A program made the translations under genes and the position numbers. 42,098 nucleotides of DNA. Origin: Rhodospirillales bacterium (GTDB taxonomy: Bacteria > Pseudomonadota > Alphaproteobacteria > BOG-932 > Roseiterribacteraceae). Below the pieces are notes generated by a model. That model was not told the DNA's origin and made no database searches. It saw only the letters and a program-made list of their open reading frames with translations. Positions 1 to 7,966 of the stretch are shown in pieces; position 1 is the stretch's first letter, and every line of letters begins with the position of its first letter. Where the stretch lies: positions 1-42,098 of the forward strand of contig JAQGIE010000075.1 in the NCBI GenBank assembly GCA_028291365.1. Direction: 5' to 3'.

Positions 1-654
1 AAAAGCTATCGCACCGACGAAGTGGAGACGACGGCGCTCGCCGATCTCTCGCTCGCCATCGATCCCGGCGAGTTCGTGGCCATCATGGGACCGTCGGGCT
101 GCGGCAAATCCACCTTGCTCAACATTCTGGGCCTGCTCGACAAGCCCGACGGCGGCCGCATGGTCGCCTTCGGCGAAGAAGTCGGCGATGCCGGCGAACG
201 CAAGCTGGCGCGGCTGCGCGCCGACTCGATCGGCTTCGTGTTCCAGAGCTTCAATCTCATCGACGAACTCACCGTCGAAGAGAATGTCGAAGTCTCGCTG
301 CTCTATGGCAGCAACGGCCGCACCGACCGCAAGCGCCGCGTCGCCGAGGCGCTGTCGCGCGTCGGCATGGCGCATCGTGCGCGCCACCGGCCACAGCAGC
401 TTTCGGGCGGCCAGCAGCAACGCGTCGCCATCGCGCGCGCCATCGCCAGCGACCCCAAGCTGATCCTCGCCGACGAGCCGACCGGCAATCTCGACACCAA
501 GAACGGCGACGAAGTGATGGCGCTGCTCGGCGAACTCAACCGCGCCGGCCGCACCGTCGTGATGGTGACGCACTCGCCCGATCACGCCGCCTACGCCAAG
601 CGCACCGTGTCGCTGCTCGACGGCCGCGTCGTCGCCGAGACGCGGAACGGCTGA
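1..654 (+). CDS. ABC transporter ATP-binding protein, MacB/LolD type (5' end outside window)
   Basis: ATPase subunit that would power the permease encoded immediately downstream. The reading frame is open from base 1, and the residues before the internal GTG at 22 (KSYRTDE) fit the usual beginning of this family, so the true start lies upstream of the window. Visible motifs are Walker [10 protein letters not shown] (bases 88-114), the Q-loop region [18 protein letters not shown], the ABC signature LSGGQQQR, Walker [13 protein letters not shown] and the H-loop MVTHSPDH. The signature and the DEPTGNLD box are typical of the MacB/LolD/FtsE group, which work with FtsX-type permeases rather than classical importers. 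The stop at 652-654 is three bases before the permease ATG, so the two are almost certainly co-transcribed. The substrate cannot be told from sequence. Confidence 0.93.
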   Translation, partial: KSYRTDEVETTALADLSLAIDPGEFVAIMGPSGCGKSTLLNILGLLDKPDGGRMVAFGEEVGDAGERKLARLRADSIGFVFQSFNLIDELTVEENVEVSLLYGSNGRTDRKRRVAEALSRVGMAHRARHRPQQLSGGQQQRVAIARAIASDPKLILADEPTGNLDTKNGDEVMALLGELNRAGRTVVMVTHSPDHAAYAKRTVSLLDGRVVAETRNG

Positions 655-657
655 CCC

Positions 658-3066
658 ATGTGGCGCAACCTGCTGACGACCGGACTGCGCGTGCTGTGGA
701 AAGACCGCTTCTACGCCGTCATCAACCTGGTCGGTCTCGCCGTCGCCTTCAGCGCCGCGATCTTCATTGCGCTGTGGCTGCGCTTCGAACTGACCTGGGA
801 ACCGTTCCTCAAGAACCCCGACGACGTGCGCGCGATCTCGATCGACATCGAACTTCCCGCTGCCAGGGGCTTTCACACGATGAACGGCCCCGCCTTGCTG
901 CGCGAGGAACTCGACGCCGCGCTGGGCAATCGCATCGTCGCGGCGCGCTATATGACGGCGCGCGTCGTGATGTCGACGGGCGATCGCCGCGCCGTTGAAA
1001 GCGTAGGCACCGTCGACCCGAATTTCTTCCGTATCGTCACCATTCCGTTCATCGCCGGAGATCCGGATCACGCGCTGGACGAGCCCAATTCGATCGTGCT
1101 CACGCGCAGCCTCGCGACCAAGTATTTCGGGACCGACGACCCGATGGGCCGCACGCTCGAGCTGCAGAATGCCGCGACGGGAAGAGTCACTGGAATAATC
1201 GCGGACGTCCCCGGCAATTCGCTGTTTCGGCAGAGCGCGTTCATCGCGGCGCAATCGGCGGGCAGCCATCTCGCGGACGCCAGCAGCCGCTGGGAAGACC
1301 TCAACGCCTACACGCTCATGCGCTTCGCGCGGCGCGTGACCGACGGAGATCTGATGCCGGTGCTGCAGCAGCTCGCGGCGGCAAAATATCCCGACGACGC
1401 CACGTCGGGCGTGCGCCATGCGTTCGAGATCATCAAATTGCGCGACGCGCACCTGCTGGGCATCGTCAACGGCCAGACGCGCAGCCCCACGTCGCTCGCG
1501 GAGCTGGGCCTGGTCGGCATTCTCATCCTCGCCATCGCGGGCATCAATTTCGTCAACCTCGCCACCGCGCGGGCGACGCGCCGCACGCGTGAGATCGGCG
1601 TGCGCAAGGCGTTGGGTGCGTCGCGCGCCATCTTGGTGGTTCAGCTTCTCGCTGAACCCGTCCTGCTGGCGCTGGCATCGCTGCTGGTCGTGTTCGTCGC
1701 GGTCGAAGTGTCGTTGCCATTGGTGTCGAACGTGCTGGGCACGCGGCTCGAGTTCGCCTACTGGCGCGAGCCCTTATTGACCATCGCGATGGTGCTGTGC
1801 GGGCTCGGCGTCGGGGTTGCGGCCGGATTCTATCCTGCGCTGGTGCTGTCGCGCCTGACGCCCGTTGCAGCATTGCGTGCGGCGGGCCGCAGCGGCGGCG
1901 GCTCCAGCTTCGTGCGCCAAGTGCTCGTGGTGATGCAGTTTGCGGCCTCGATCGGGCTGATCGTGCTGACGATCTTCATCCAGCGACAGACCGAACATGC
2001 GCGCGACGCCAATCTGACCCAGATCGCGGGCGATCCGCTGGTCATTCTCGACGACTTGCAGCGCCTGCCTGACCTGTCGAGGCGCAAGCTGATGATCCAG
2101 CGCCTGGCGGACGATCCCGCCTTGCGCGGCGCCAGCGGCTCGTCGCTGGTGCAGGGCGACAGCAAACAGTCACTGTCGACGCGCGACGATCTCGTGCCGG
2201 GCCAGAAGATTACCTACTCGGTCGTTCGCATCGATCAGAACTTTTTCACGGTGCACGGGCTGCGGCTGCTCGGCGGCCGCGACTTCGATGACAGCCGCGA
2301 CAGCGACGAGAGCGGCAAGGCGTTGCGCGACGTGGCGATCATCACCGCCAGCGCCGCGAAGGCCTTCGGATACACCAATCCGCGCGACGCAGTCGGCCGC
2401 AGCCTCGGCGGCGACAACGGCGATCCGGACGATCGACCGCTCGACGTCATCGGCGTGGTGCAGGATTTCCCGCTGCACTCGGCGCAGGAAGCCATGGGTC
2501 CGACCATCTTCGTCAACCGGCCGAACGCCTACCGGTTCGTCACAGTGCGGGTGCCCGGTTCGCGGATGCGCGACGGGCTCGCGGCAATCGACCGGATCTG
2601 GAACGAGGTCGCGCCGACCTATCCGATCCAGCGCCAGTTCGCCGAGGCCCGCGTCGAGCGTATGTGGCGATCGACCCAGCGCGAAGCCGACGTGTTGACC
2701 ACCTTCGCGTTGGTTGCAGTGCTGATCGGCTGTCTCGGCCTGCTCGGTCTGTCGGCCTACACCGCCGAACGCCGCACCAAAGAGATCGGCGTGCGCAAGG
2801 CGATGGGCGCCTCGACCGCCGATGTGGTGAAGCTGCTGGTGCTGCAGCTGACGGGGCCGGTGATCGCGGCCAACCTGTTCGCCTGGCCCGTGGCGCTTTG
2901 GTTCGTGCAGCGCTGGCTCGGCGGCTTCGCGCAGCGCGTGTCGATCGATGTCTGGCCGTTCCTGGTCGCGGGCGGGGGAACGCTGCTCCTGGCCTGGGCG
3001 GTGGTGATCGGCCACGCGCTCGCGGTCGGGCGGGCGCGCCCGTCTTACGCGCTCCGCTACGAATAG
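658..3066 (+). CDS. ABC transporter permease with two FtsX domains (MacB-like)
   Basis: Inner-membrane permease of 802 residues, partner of the ATPase just upstream. It has two MacB-PCD/FtsX modules in one chain. Each begins with a transmembrane helix and a large periplasmic part, and each carries the hallmark cytoplasmic box: RTREIGVRKALGAS near residue 305 and RTKEIGVRKAMGAS near residue 705. The N-terminal helix (VINLVGLAVAFSAAIFIALWL, starting near residue 21) follows a short basic start. MacB-type systems do not carry substrate through the membrane but couple ATP hydrolysis to conformational change across it, as in lipoprotein or peptide extrusion. No membrane-fusion protein or TolC gene is seen downstream; one could lie upstream of the window. 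The role is known only to family level. Confidence 0.9.
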   Translation: MWRNLLTTGLRVLWKDRFYAVINLVGLAVAFSAAIFIALWLRFELTWEPFLKNPDDVRAISIDIELPAARGFHTMNGPALLREELDAALGNRIVAARYMTARVVMSTGDRRAVESVGTVDPNFFRIVTIPFIAGDPDHALDEPNSIVLTRSLATKYFGTDDPMGRTLELQNAATGRVTGIIADVPGNSLFRQSAFIAAQSAGSHLADASSRWEDLNAYTLMRFARRVTDGDLMPVLQQLAAAKYPDDATSGVRHAFEIIKLRDAHLLGIVNGQTRSPTSLAELGLVGILILAIAGINFVNLATARATRRTREIGVRKALGASRAILVVQLLAEPVLLALASLLVVFVAVEVSLPLVSNVLGTRLEFAYWREPLLTIAMVLCGLGVGVAAGFYPALVLSRLTPVAALRAAGRSGGGSSFVRQVLVVMQFAASIGLIVLTIFIQRQTEHARDANLTQIAGDPLVILDDLQRLPDLSRRKLMIQRLADDPALRGASGSSLVQGDSKQSLSTRDDLVPGQKITYSVVRIDQNFFTVHGLRLLGGRDFDDSRDSDESGKALRDVAIITASAAKAFGYTNPRDAVGRSLGGDNGDPDDRPLDVIGVVQDFPLHSAQEAMGPTIFVNRPNAYRFVTVRVPGSRMRDGLAAIDRIWNEVAPTYPIQRQFAEARVERMWRSTQREADVLTTFALVAVLIGCLGLLGLSAYTAERRTKEIGVRKAMGASTADVVKLLVLQLTGPVIAANLFAWPVALWFVQRWLGGFAQRVSIDVWPFLVAGGGTLLLAWAVVIGHALAVGRARPSYALRYE

Positions 3067-3121
3067 ACGGGGCACGGCGGGATCCCGTATAGCGCTCGGA
3101 CGTTACAGGTCCGGCGGAAAA

Positions 3122-4012
3122 ATGCGCGATCCCTACGAAGTACTCGGCGTGGCGAAAAAAGCGACGGCGGACCAGATCCGCGCCGCATACCGCAAGCTTG
3201 CCAAGGCCAACCATCCCGACCTGCATCCCGGTGACAAGGCGGCCGAGGCGCGGTTCAAGGATGCGTCGGCGGCCAACAACCTGCTGAGCGATCCCGACAA
3301 GCGCGCGCGCTACGATCGTGGCGAGATCGATGCCGCGGGCAACGAGCAGGCACCGCGCGGCGGCGGCTTCTATCGCGATTTCGGCGACGGCGCGCAGGGC
3401 ACGAAATACACGTCGAGCACGTTCGACTTCGACGATCTGTCCGAACTGTTCGGCGGCGGCGGTTTCAGCGCGCGCACCCGTGCCGCCTATCAACGCCGCG
3501 GCAGCGACGTTCAGTATCTGCTCGACCTCGATTTCGCCGAGGCGGCGCTGGGCACCACCAAGCGCATGAACCTGCCGGGCCAGTCTTCACCGCTCGACGT
3601 GCGCGTGCCGCCCGGAACTACGTCGGGCACGGTGTTGCGGCTCAAGGGCAAGGGCGAGCCGGGCGTCAATGGCGGTCCGCCGGGCGATGCGCTGATCGAG
3701 ATTTCGGTGCGCCCGCATCCGTCGCTGCGCCAGGACGGCAAGGATCTGCGCGTCGATGTCGATGTCGGCCTGCGCACCGCGGTCCTGGGTGGCGAGGTCG
3801 AAGTGCCGACCTTGGAAGGCGCGGTGAAGCTGAAGGTGCCGCCGCGCTCGAACACGGGCACCGTGCTGCGCCTCAAAGGCAAGGGCGTGCCGCAACGCGA
3901 CGGCAAGCGCGGCGATGAATATGTCACGCTGCGCGTGGCGATCGAAGATCCTGCCGATCCCGCGCTGGCCAAGTTTCTCGAAACCTGGCGCGCGCCGGCA
4001 GGTGCCGCGTGA
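3122..4012 (+). CDS. cbpA: DnaJ-family co-chaperone of the CbpA type
   Basis: Co-chaperone of 296 residues that stimulates DnaK. An N-terminal J domain (residues 1 to about 70) contains the essential HPD triad in NHPDLHPGD. A Gly/Phe-rich linker follows (GGGFYRDFGDG, LFGGGGFSA), then the DnaJ C-terminal substrate-binding region from about residue 130, with the repeated signatures GTVLRLKGKGEPG and GTVLRLKGKGVPQ. The cysteine-rich zinc domain of true DnaJ is absent, which makes it CbpA-like. The ATG at 3122 follows GGCGGAAAA. It overlaps the next gene, a CbpM-type modulator, by four bases, which supports this assignment over a generic DnaJ. Confidence 0.93.
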   Translation: MRDPYEVLGVAKKATADQIRAAYRKLAKANHPDLHPGDKAAEARFKDASAANNLLSDPDKRARYDRGEIDAAGNEQAPRGGGFYRDFGDGAQGTKYTSSTFDFDDLSELFGGGGFSARTRAAYQRRGSDVQYLLDLDFAEAALGTTKRMNLPGQSSPLDVRVPPGTTSGTVLRLKGKGEPGVNGGPPGDALIEISVRPHPSLRQDGKDLRVDVDVGLRTAVLGGEVEVPTLEGAVKLKVPPRSNTGTVLRLKGKGVPQRDGKRGDEYVTLRVAIEDPADPALAKFLETWRAPAGAA

Positions 4013-4326
4013 TCGCGATCGAAATGGTGCTGCAAGAGGTTCGCGGCCTCGACCGGCGTGAACTCGAAGCCTTTGTCGCGGAAGGTTGGGTACGACCCCA
4101 GGACGGGCAGTTCGAGGACATCGACGTGGCGCGCGTGCGGCTGATCGTCGAGCTCCGCAAGGAGATGGCGGTCGAGGAAGAAACGATTCCGCTGGTGCTG
4201 TCGCTGCTCGACAGCCTCTACGATGCGCGCCGCCGTCTGCGCCATCTGATCGAGGCGGTGACGGCACAGCCCGAACAGGTACGCGCGGCAATCCACGCGG
4301 CGCTTCTCGACGAGGAGCAGACTTAG
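4009..4326 (+). CDS. cbpM: CbpM-type chaperone modulator (MerR-like helix-turn-helix fold)
   Basis: Small protein of 105 residues. Residues 1-45 look like the MerR-type helix-turn-helix of the CbpM family (ELEAFVAEGWVRP followed by FEDIDVARVRLIVEL). The C-terminal part is a helical segment with a heptad-like pattern. In E. coli, CbpM binds the J domain of CbpA and blocks its action on DnaK. Start choice: the GTG at 4009 overlaps the cbpA stop as GTGA, which keeps the partners at matched translation. The family is poorly conserved in sequence, so the call rests on length, HTH-like residues and the coupling with cbpA. Confidence 0.85.
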   Translation: MIAIEMVLQEVRGLDRRELEAFVAEGWVRPQDGQFEDIDVARVRLIVELRKEMAVEEETIPLVLSLLDSLYDARRRLRHLIEAVTAQPEQVRAAIHAALLDEEQT

Positions 4327-4331
4327 CCGCG

Positions 4332-4351
4332 TCCGATCCAGGCGGATCGGA
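4332..4351. terminator. Inverted repeat between convergent cbpM and osmC-like genes
   Basis: A perfect 8-bp stem (TCCGATCC/GGATCGGA) with a 4-base loop fills the gap between two convergent genes and abuts the stop of the OsmC-like gene. There is no T tract on either side, so it may be a weak or factor-assisted terminator. Confidence 0.45.
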
Positions 4352-4804
4352 TCATGCGTCCAGGCGCGGCTCCACGTGTACGTCGCTCTTCACCGAATTG
4401 GCGATGAAGCAATAACGATGCGCCTGTTCGTGCAGCAACAGGAGCGACGCCTGGTCGACCGGTGACGCGAAGGTCACTTTCGGGCGCAGCCAGACATGGT
4501 CGACCCAGGATTTGCCGTCGGCGTTCTTGCCCACCGTGCAGCTGGCGTCGTCGTCATAGGTGTCGACGACGAGGCGCCGCTTCGCCGCCAGCGCCAGGAA
4601 GGTCAGCGCATGACAGGAGGACAGCGCAGCGACCAGCGCCTGTTCGGGATCGACGCGCCCGTCGACGCCGCCATATTCCAGCGCCGGGCCGCCCGGCACG
4701 GTCAGGCCGCCGGGAAAACGCAGCTCGTAGCTGTGCGGATCGGATTTGGCGTTGAACGCGGCGTCGCGGCGCGCCCAGGCGAACGCGATTCGATGTTCGG
4801 ACAT
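4352..4804 (-). CDS. OsmC/Ohr-family peroxidase
   Basis: Protein of 150 residues of the OsmC/Ohr thiol-peroxidase family, which reduces organic hydroperoxides in the cytoplasm. The two redox cysteines are visible: one in ALSSCHALTFLALAAKRR at about residue 64, the other in HEQAHRYCFIANSV near residue 132, followed by the family's C-terminal strand. The N-terminal strand pattern (FNAKSDPHSYELRFPGG) also fits. It is closer to the general OsmC/YhfA-like group than to Ohr proper, so the physiological substrate is uncertain. It starts with ATG at 4804 and has its own upstream region shared with a palindromic repeat (4851-4869). No regulator gene is adjacent. Confidence 0.9.
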   Translation of the reverse strand: MSEHRIAFAWARRDAAFNAKSDPHSYELRFPGGLTVPGGPALEYGGVDGRVDPEQALVAALSSCHALTFLALAAKRRLVVDTYDDDASCTVGKNADGKSWVDHVWLRPKVTFASPVDQASLLLLHEQAHRYCFIANSVKSDVHVEPRLDA

Positions 4805-4850
4805 GGCCTATCGATAGCGCACCGACAGGTTGCGCACATGCCCAATCGTG

Positions 4851-4869
4851 CCCCGTACTCGATACGGGG
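4851..4869. repeat. Palindromic element CCCCGTA-CTCGA-TACGGGG
   Basis: A perfect 7-bp inverted repeat with a 5-base loop sits in the 78-base gap between the ada-like gene's 3' end and the OsmC-like gene's start. It resembles short dispersed palindromes common in alphaproteobacterial intergenic DNA. On the minus strand it follows the OsmC start region rather than a stop, so it is more likely a repeat than a terminator of that gene. Confidence 0.45.
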
Positions 4870-4882
4870 GTGGGTGCATGCT

Positions 4883-5791
4883 TTACGCCGCGTCGGCGGT
4901 GTCGAAACGGGCACGCTCCCAGGCCAGCAGCGCGCGTTTGGTCGGCGTGCCCCAGCGGTAATGATGCACCGCGCCGCTGGCCTGGATGACGCGGTGGCAC
5001 GGGATCAGCAGCGAGATCGGATTCGATCCGACCGCCGTGCCGACCGCGCGGCTCGCCGCTTTGTTGCCGATGCGCCCGGCGAGTTCGCCGTAGGACACGG
5101 TGTTGCCGGCGGGAATCGCCAGCAGCGCCTGCCAGACTTTGATCTGAAAATTGGTGCCGTGCAGATCGAGCGAGATGCGCGTGCGATCGGGACCGAAGAT
5201 GGCGGCGGCGGTCTTGGCGGTCGCTTCGTCGTCGCGCCGGTAGGTCGCTTGCGCATAGGTCGCGTGCAGCTCGCCGAACATCGCCTCGATCGTCTCGTCG
5301 GTGCCGAACGACAGCCAGCACACGCCGATCGGCGTCTCGGCCAGCAAGACGCGGCCGAAGGGCGACGCATGTACGCCCCATTTGATCTCCAGCCCGCGGC
5401 CGCGACGGCGCACGTCGCCCGGCGTCACCGCTTCACAGGCGACGAACAAATCGTGCAGCCGGCTCGGTCCCGACATGCCGACATCGAGCGACGCGCTGAG
5501 GACCGGCGTGTCGCTGGTCAGCAGCGCGCGGGCCGGTCCCAGCCGCAGCGCCTGCGCAAACCGTTTCGGGCTGACGCCGACGCCGCGCTTGAACAGGCGC
5601 TGGAAGTGAAATGGCGAGTAGCCGAGCTCGGCGGCGAGCGTCTCGAGGGTCGGCGGATCTTCCGGCGTGGCCACCATGCGCGCGATCGCATCGGCGACCG
5701 GGGCCAAACCGGCATCGTCAAACAGCGTTTCGGTCTGCATGGAGGGAAGATCGGCCTTGGCGGCGCCTGCTTCGACCCGTTTCTTGCTCAT
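4883..5791 (-). CDS. Ada-like protein: AraC-type HTH fused to O6-methylguanine-DNA methyltransferase
   Basis: A fusion of 302 residues that repairs O6-alkylguanine by transferring the alkyl group to its own cysteine. Residues about 50-125 form an AraC-type helix-turn-helix (ELGYSPFHFQRLFKRGVGVSP). Residues about 140-225 are the methyltransferase N-terminal (ribonuclease-like) domain. Residues about 220-295 carry the active site PCHR with acceptor Cys265, followed by HHYRWGTPTKRALL. The Zn-binding N-terminal domain that repairs phosphotriesters in E. coli Ada is missing, so methyl-activated regulation of the E. coli kind is not expected. The ATG at 5791 overlaps the stop of the DUF2244 gene as ATGA. 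A longer frame upstream would run through that gene and was discarded. Confidence 0.92.
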   Translation of the reverse strand: MSKKRVEAGAAKADLPSMQTETLFDDAGLAPVADAIARMVATPEDPPTLETLAAELGYSPFHFQRLFKRGVGVSPKRFAQALRLGPARALLTSDTPVLSASLDVGMSGPSRLHDLFVACEAVTPGDVRRRGRGLEIKWGVHASPFGRVLLAETPIGVCWLSFGTDETIEAMFGELHATYAQATYRRDDEATAKTAAAIFGPDRTRISLDLHGTNFQIKVWQALLAIPAGNTVSYGELAGRIGNKAASRAVGTAVGSNPISLLIPCHRVIQASGAVHHYRWGTPTKRALLAWERARFDTADAA

Positions 5792-6282
5792 GCCAGTGCC
5801 GGAGACCGGCGCCAATCCGTCAGCGCCTGGCGCAGGCTGCGCGCGAATTCCCGGCGCGGCTCGGGCGCCACCAGCAGGCCGATATCGAGCGCCTTGCCGT
5901 GGGTCCACAGCCGCACCGGACTGTCGTGCCGCACCGGCTCGGCCAATTCGACCTTCAACCAGGTCGGCGGCAGGTCCCAGCGCCGGGTGGCGCCGTTGGC
6001 GGCGACGCGTTCGACGATCAGGCTGGCCTCGGTCAGCCGGACCTGCTCGTACGCTTTGGCCTGGCTGTAGGAAGCGCGCAGCGCCACCCACAGCAGCAGC
6101 ACGTCCAGCCCCATGAAACCGATTACCGGCCATGCGCCGGCAAGCCAGAAGATCGTGCCCACGGTCAGCGACAAGGTCCCCAGCGAACCCAGCAACAGAT
6201 GAAAGCCACGCCGCGACAGCGAGCGATGCGGCACCAGCCGCCGCTCGAAAAACACGCTTCGCTCAGGCGTGACGCTGCCCAT
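5788..6282 (-). CDS. DUF2244 domain membrane protein
   Basis: Protein of 164 residues matching the DUF2244 pattern: a short cytoplasmic start (SVFFERRLVPHRSLSRRGF), two closely spaced transmembrane helices (about residues 28-72, with FWLAGAWPVIGFMGLDVLLLW between them), and a C-terminal soluble region ending in an RREFARSLRQALTDW helix. The function is unknown. The family is repeatedly found beside nth in alphaproteobacteria, as here, where nth starts only 20 bases away on the opposite strand. It is translationally coupled to the ada-like repair gene by an ATGA overlap, so it forms a small operon with a DNA repair theme. Confidence 0.85.
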   Translation of the reverse strand: MGSVTPERSVFFERRLVPHRSLSRRGFHLLLGSLGTLSLTVGTIFWLAGAWPVIGFMGLDVLLLWVALRASYSQAKAYEQVRLTEASLIVERVAANGATRRWDLPPTWLKVELAEPVRHDSPVRLWTHGKALDIGLLVAPEPRREFARSLRQALTDWRRSPALA

Positions 6283-6302
6283 GCCGTACGATATGCACCG
6301 GC

Positions 6303-7091
6303 ATGAACCGCGCTCAAGCCGCTGAATTCTTCGCCCGCCTGGAAGCGGCCAATCCCGAACCGAAATCGGAGCTCGAGTATCTCGACCCGTACACGTTGCT
6401 GGTCGCGGTCGTGTTGTCGGCCCAGGCGACCGACGTGGGCGTCAATCGCGCCACCGGTCCCTTGTTCAAAAAGGTGCGAACGCCGGCGCAGATGGTGGCG
6501 CTCGGCGAGGCCGGGCTGAAGGCGTTCATCAAGGCGATCGGCCTGTTCAACACCAAGGCCAAGAACGTGATCGCGCTGAGCGAGATTCTGGTGCGCGACC
6601 ATGGCGGTCAGGTGCCGCGCGACCGCGAAATCCTTGAAAGCCTGCCCGGCGTCGGCCGCAAGACCGCCAATGTCGTGCTCAACGTCGCGTTCGGCGAGCC
6701 GACCATGGCGGTCGACACCCACGTCTTCCGCGTGTCCAACCGCACCGGCCTCGCGCCCGGCAAGACGCCGCTGGAAGTGGAGCTGAAACTACTCAAGATC
6801 ATTCCGGCGCAATTTGCGCAGCACGCGCATCACTGGCTGATCCTGCACGGCCGCTACACCTGCATCGCGCGCAAGCCCAACTGTCCGCACTGCGTCGTAC
6901 GCGACCTGTGCGCCTACAAGGACAAGACGCCGGGACCCGGCGACGTGCTGGCCCCCGTCGCGCAGGCGACAAAGAAAGAGCCCATCGCGCAGGCGATAGG
7001 CCGAAAAGCCGTCGCGCAGGCGACAAGCCGAAGTGCAATTCCCAGCAAGAAGACCGCACAAAAGAAAAGCGCCGCGAAGACGCGGCGCTGA
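6303..7091 (+). CDS. nth: Endonuclease III (DNA glycosylase/AP lyase)
   Basis: Base-excision repair enzyme that removes oxidised pyrimidines and nicks AP sites. The helix-hairpin-helix LPGVGRKTANVVLN holds catalytic Lys120, and VDTHVFRV holds catalytic Asp138. Four cysteines at 187, 194, 197 and 203 have the exact C-x6-C-x2-C-x5-C spacing of the [4Fe-4S] cluster. The E. coli protein ends shortly after the cluster at 211 residues. This one is 262 residues because of a Lys/Ala-rich tail from about residue 208, which includes three copies of a 9-residue repeat. The last codons also lie inside a terminator that serves the opposite strand. The ATG at 6303 is divergent from DUF2244 with only 20 bases between. 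Confidence 0.96.
   Translation: MNRAQAAEFFARLEAANPEPKSELEYLDPYTLLVAVVLSAQATDVGVNRATGPLFKKVRTPAQMVALGEAGLKAFIKAIGLFNTKAKNVIALSEILVRDHGGQVPRDREILESLPGVGRKTANVVLNVAFGEPTMAVDTHVFRVSNRTGLAPGKTPLEVELKLLKIIPAQFAQHAHHWLILHGRYTCIARKPNCPHCVVRDLCAYKDKTPGPGDVLAPVAQATKKEPIAQAIGRKAVAQATSRSAIPSKKTAQKKSAAKTRR
6957..7037 (+). repeat. Three imperfect 27-bp tandem repeats inside the nth tail
   Basis: The core GTCGCGCAGGCGA recurs at 6957, 6984 (ATCGCGCAGGCGA) and 7011, giving a strict 27-bp period. It encodes VAQATKKEP, IAQAIGRKA and VAQATSRSA. The copies keep frame and add a basic, low-complexity extension to endonuclease III. Confidence 0.8.
7058..7089 (-). terminator. Rho-independent terminator of the bactofilin/lipoprotein operon, inside nth
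   Basis: Reading the minus strand, AGCGCCGCG-TCTT-CGCGGCGCT forms a perfect 9-bp stem with a 4-base loop and is followed directly by TTTCTTTTG. It lies about 28 bases past the lipoprotein stop (7117) and overlaps the last codons and stop of convergent nth. No T tract follows it on the plus strand, so it is oriented for minus-strand transcripts. Confidence 0.8.
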
Positions 7092-7116
7092 TCCACAGTT
7101 TTGTTGGCCGCGCGCT

Positions 7117-7260
7117 TCAGCGGCCCGGAAGTTTCGGCTTATGGCCGGGGACGGGCGGCGATTCTTCCGCGGCCTGCGGTTCGGGCGGCGGCGTTTGACA
7201 CCCCGCCACCAGCACCAGCAGCAAGCACAAGGTCGCCGTCCTGAGCACCGGCCGGGCCAT
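7117..7260 (-). CDS. Small lipoprotein, 47 residues
   Basis: A short gene. ATG at 7260 opens a basic N-region (MARPVLRTAT), a hydrophobic stretch LCLLLVLVAG and a lipobox LVAGC with the lipidated cysteine at residue 21. The mature part is only 27 residues, rich in Pro and Glu, ending in PGHKPKLPGR. It begins three bases after the bactofilin stop and precedes a strong terminator, so it is the last gene of that operon. Third-position GC is high throughout, as expected of a real gene here. I recognise no family. Its placement suggests an envelope-anchored partner of the bactofilin, which is inference. Confidence 0.7.
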   Translation of the reverse strand: MARPVLRTATLCLLLVLVAGCQTPPPEPQAAEESPPVPGHKPKLPGR

Positions 7261-7263
7261 AGG

Positions 7264-7866
7264 TCAGGGCTTAACCTCGAGCGTCGACTGGTTGCCGTTG
7301 CCGGCCTGCTGCTGCTGCGCCGGGCGCGCCCGGCCCAGGCCCGCCACCTGGCCTTCCAGGTGTCCGCCAGCTTCGACTTCCAGTTCGCCGTACTGGATCT
7401 TGCCGTCGATGCGGCCGGTCGACCGCACGCGCAGGCGGCCCCGAACGGTAATTTCGCCCTCGAAACGGCCGGCGATGTCGGCTTCGCTGATCTCGACCTT
7501 GCCGCGGAACAGGCCGCTTTCGGTGATCTCGATGCGCTGGCCTTCGCGCAGGGTCGCGTCGACCGTGCCCTCGACGACCAGGTGATCGCAGGCGGTGATC
7601 TCACCCGACAGCGAGATGTCGCGGCCCACGATCAGCTTGCGCGGGGTCGTGTCGGTGGCGAGCGCACCGGTCGGTCGGGCGGGCACGGCGGAGACCGGCG
7701 AGGCTGGGCGCGAGGCGGCGCCGACCGGCGTGGGTTTCGGCGGCTCGGGGCGCAGCGGCGTCGGCCCCGGCGGCGTGGCGGGGCGCGACGGCGCAGAGGA
7801 CATGCTCGGCTGCGGCGTCGGTGTTGGCGTAGTCGTGGGCGTGTCGGTGGGCTTGCGTCCGAACAT
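7264..7866 (-). CDS. Bactofilin (polymer-forming cytoskeletal protein)
   Basis: Protein of 200 residues. The core at about 78-172 is the bactofilin domain, a right-handed beta-helix built from short repeats (LIVGRDISLSGEITACDHLVVEGTV, split over successive turns, then GLFRGKVEISEADIAGRFEGE and GRIDGKIQYGELEVEAGG). The N-terminal 75 residues are a disordered Thr/Pro-rich region, and the C-terminus is Gln/Gly-rich, as is usual. Bactofilins polymerise without nucleotide on the inner face of the membrane and position cell-wall enzymes or organelles. The ATG at 7866 (MFGRK, a typical beginning) was chosen over upstream GTG/TTG codons that add non-conserved residues. No M23 peptidase gene, a common partner, is adjacent; a small lipoprotein gene follows instead. 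Confidence 0.93.
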   Translation of the reverse strand: MFGRKPTDTPTTTPTPTPQPSMSSAPSRPATPPGPTPLRPEPPKPTPVGAASRPASPVSAVPARPTGALATDTTPRKLIVGRDISLSGEITACDHLVVEGTVDATLREGQRIEITESGLFRGKVEISEADIAGRFEGEITVRGRLRVRSTGRIDGKIQYGELEVEAGGHLEGQVAGLGRARPAQQQQAGNGNQSTLEVKP

Positions 7867-7966
7867 AGCGTCGCCTCGGGAGCTGGTTGTTGCTGCGGTG
7901 CCGGCGTCGATTCTGCCGCTGAGCCCCACGTAAGAATGCGTCGCGATCCGTTGCGACCAACTCGTC

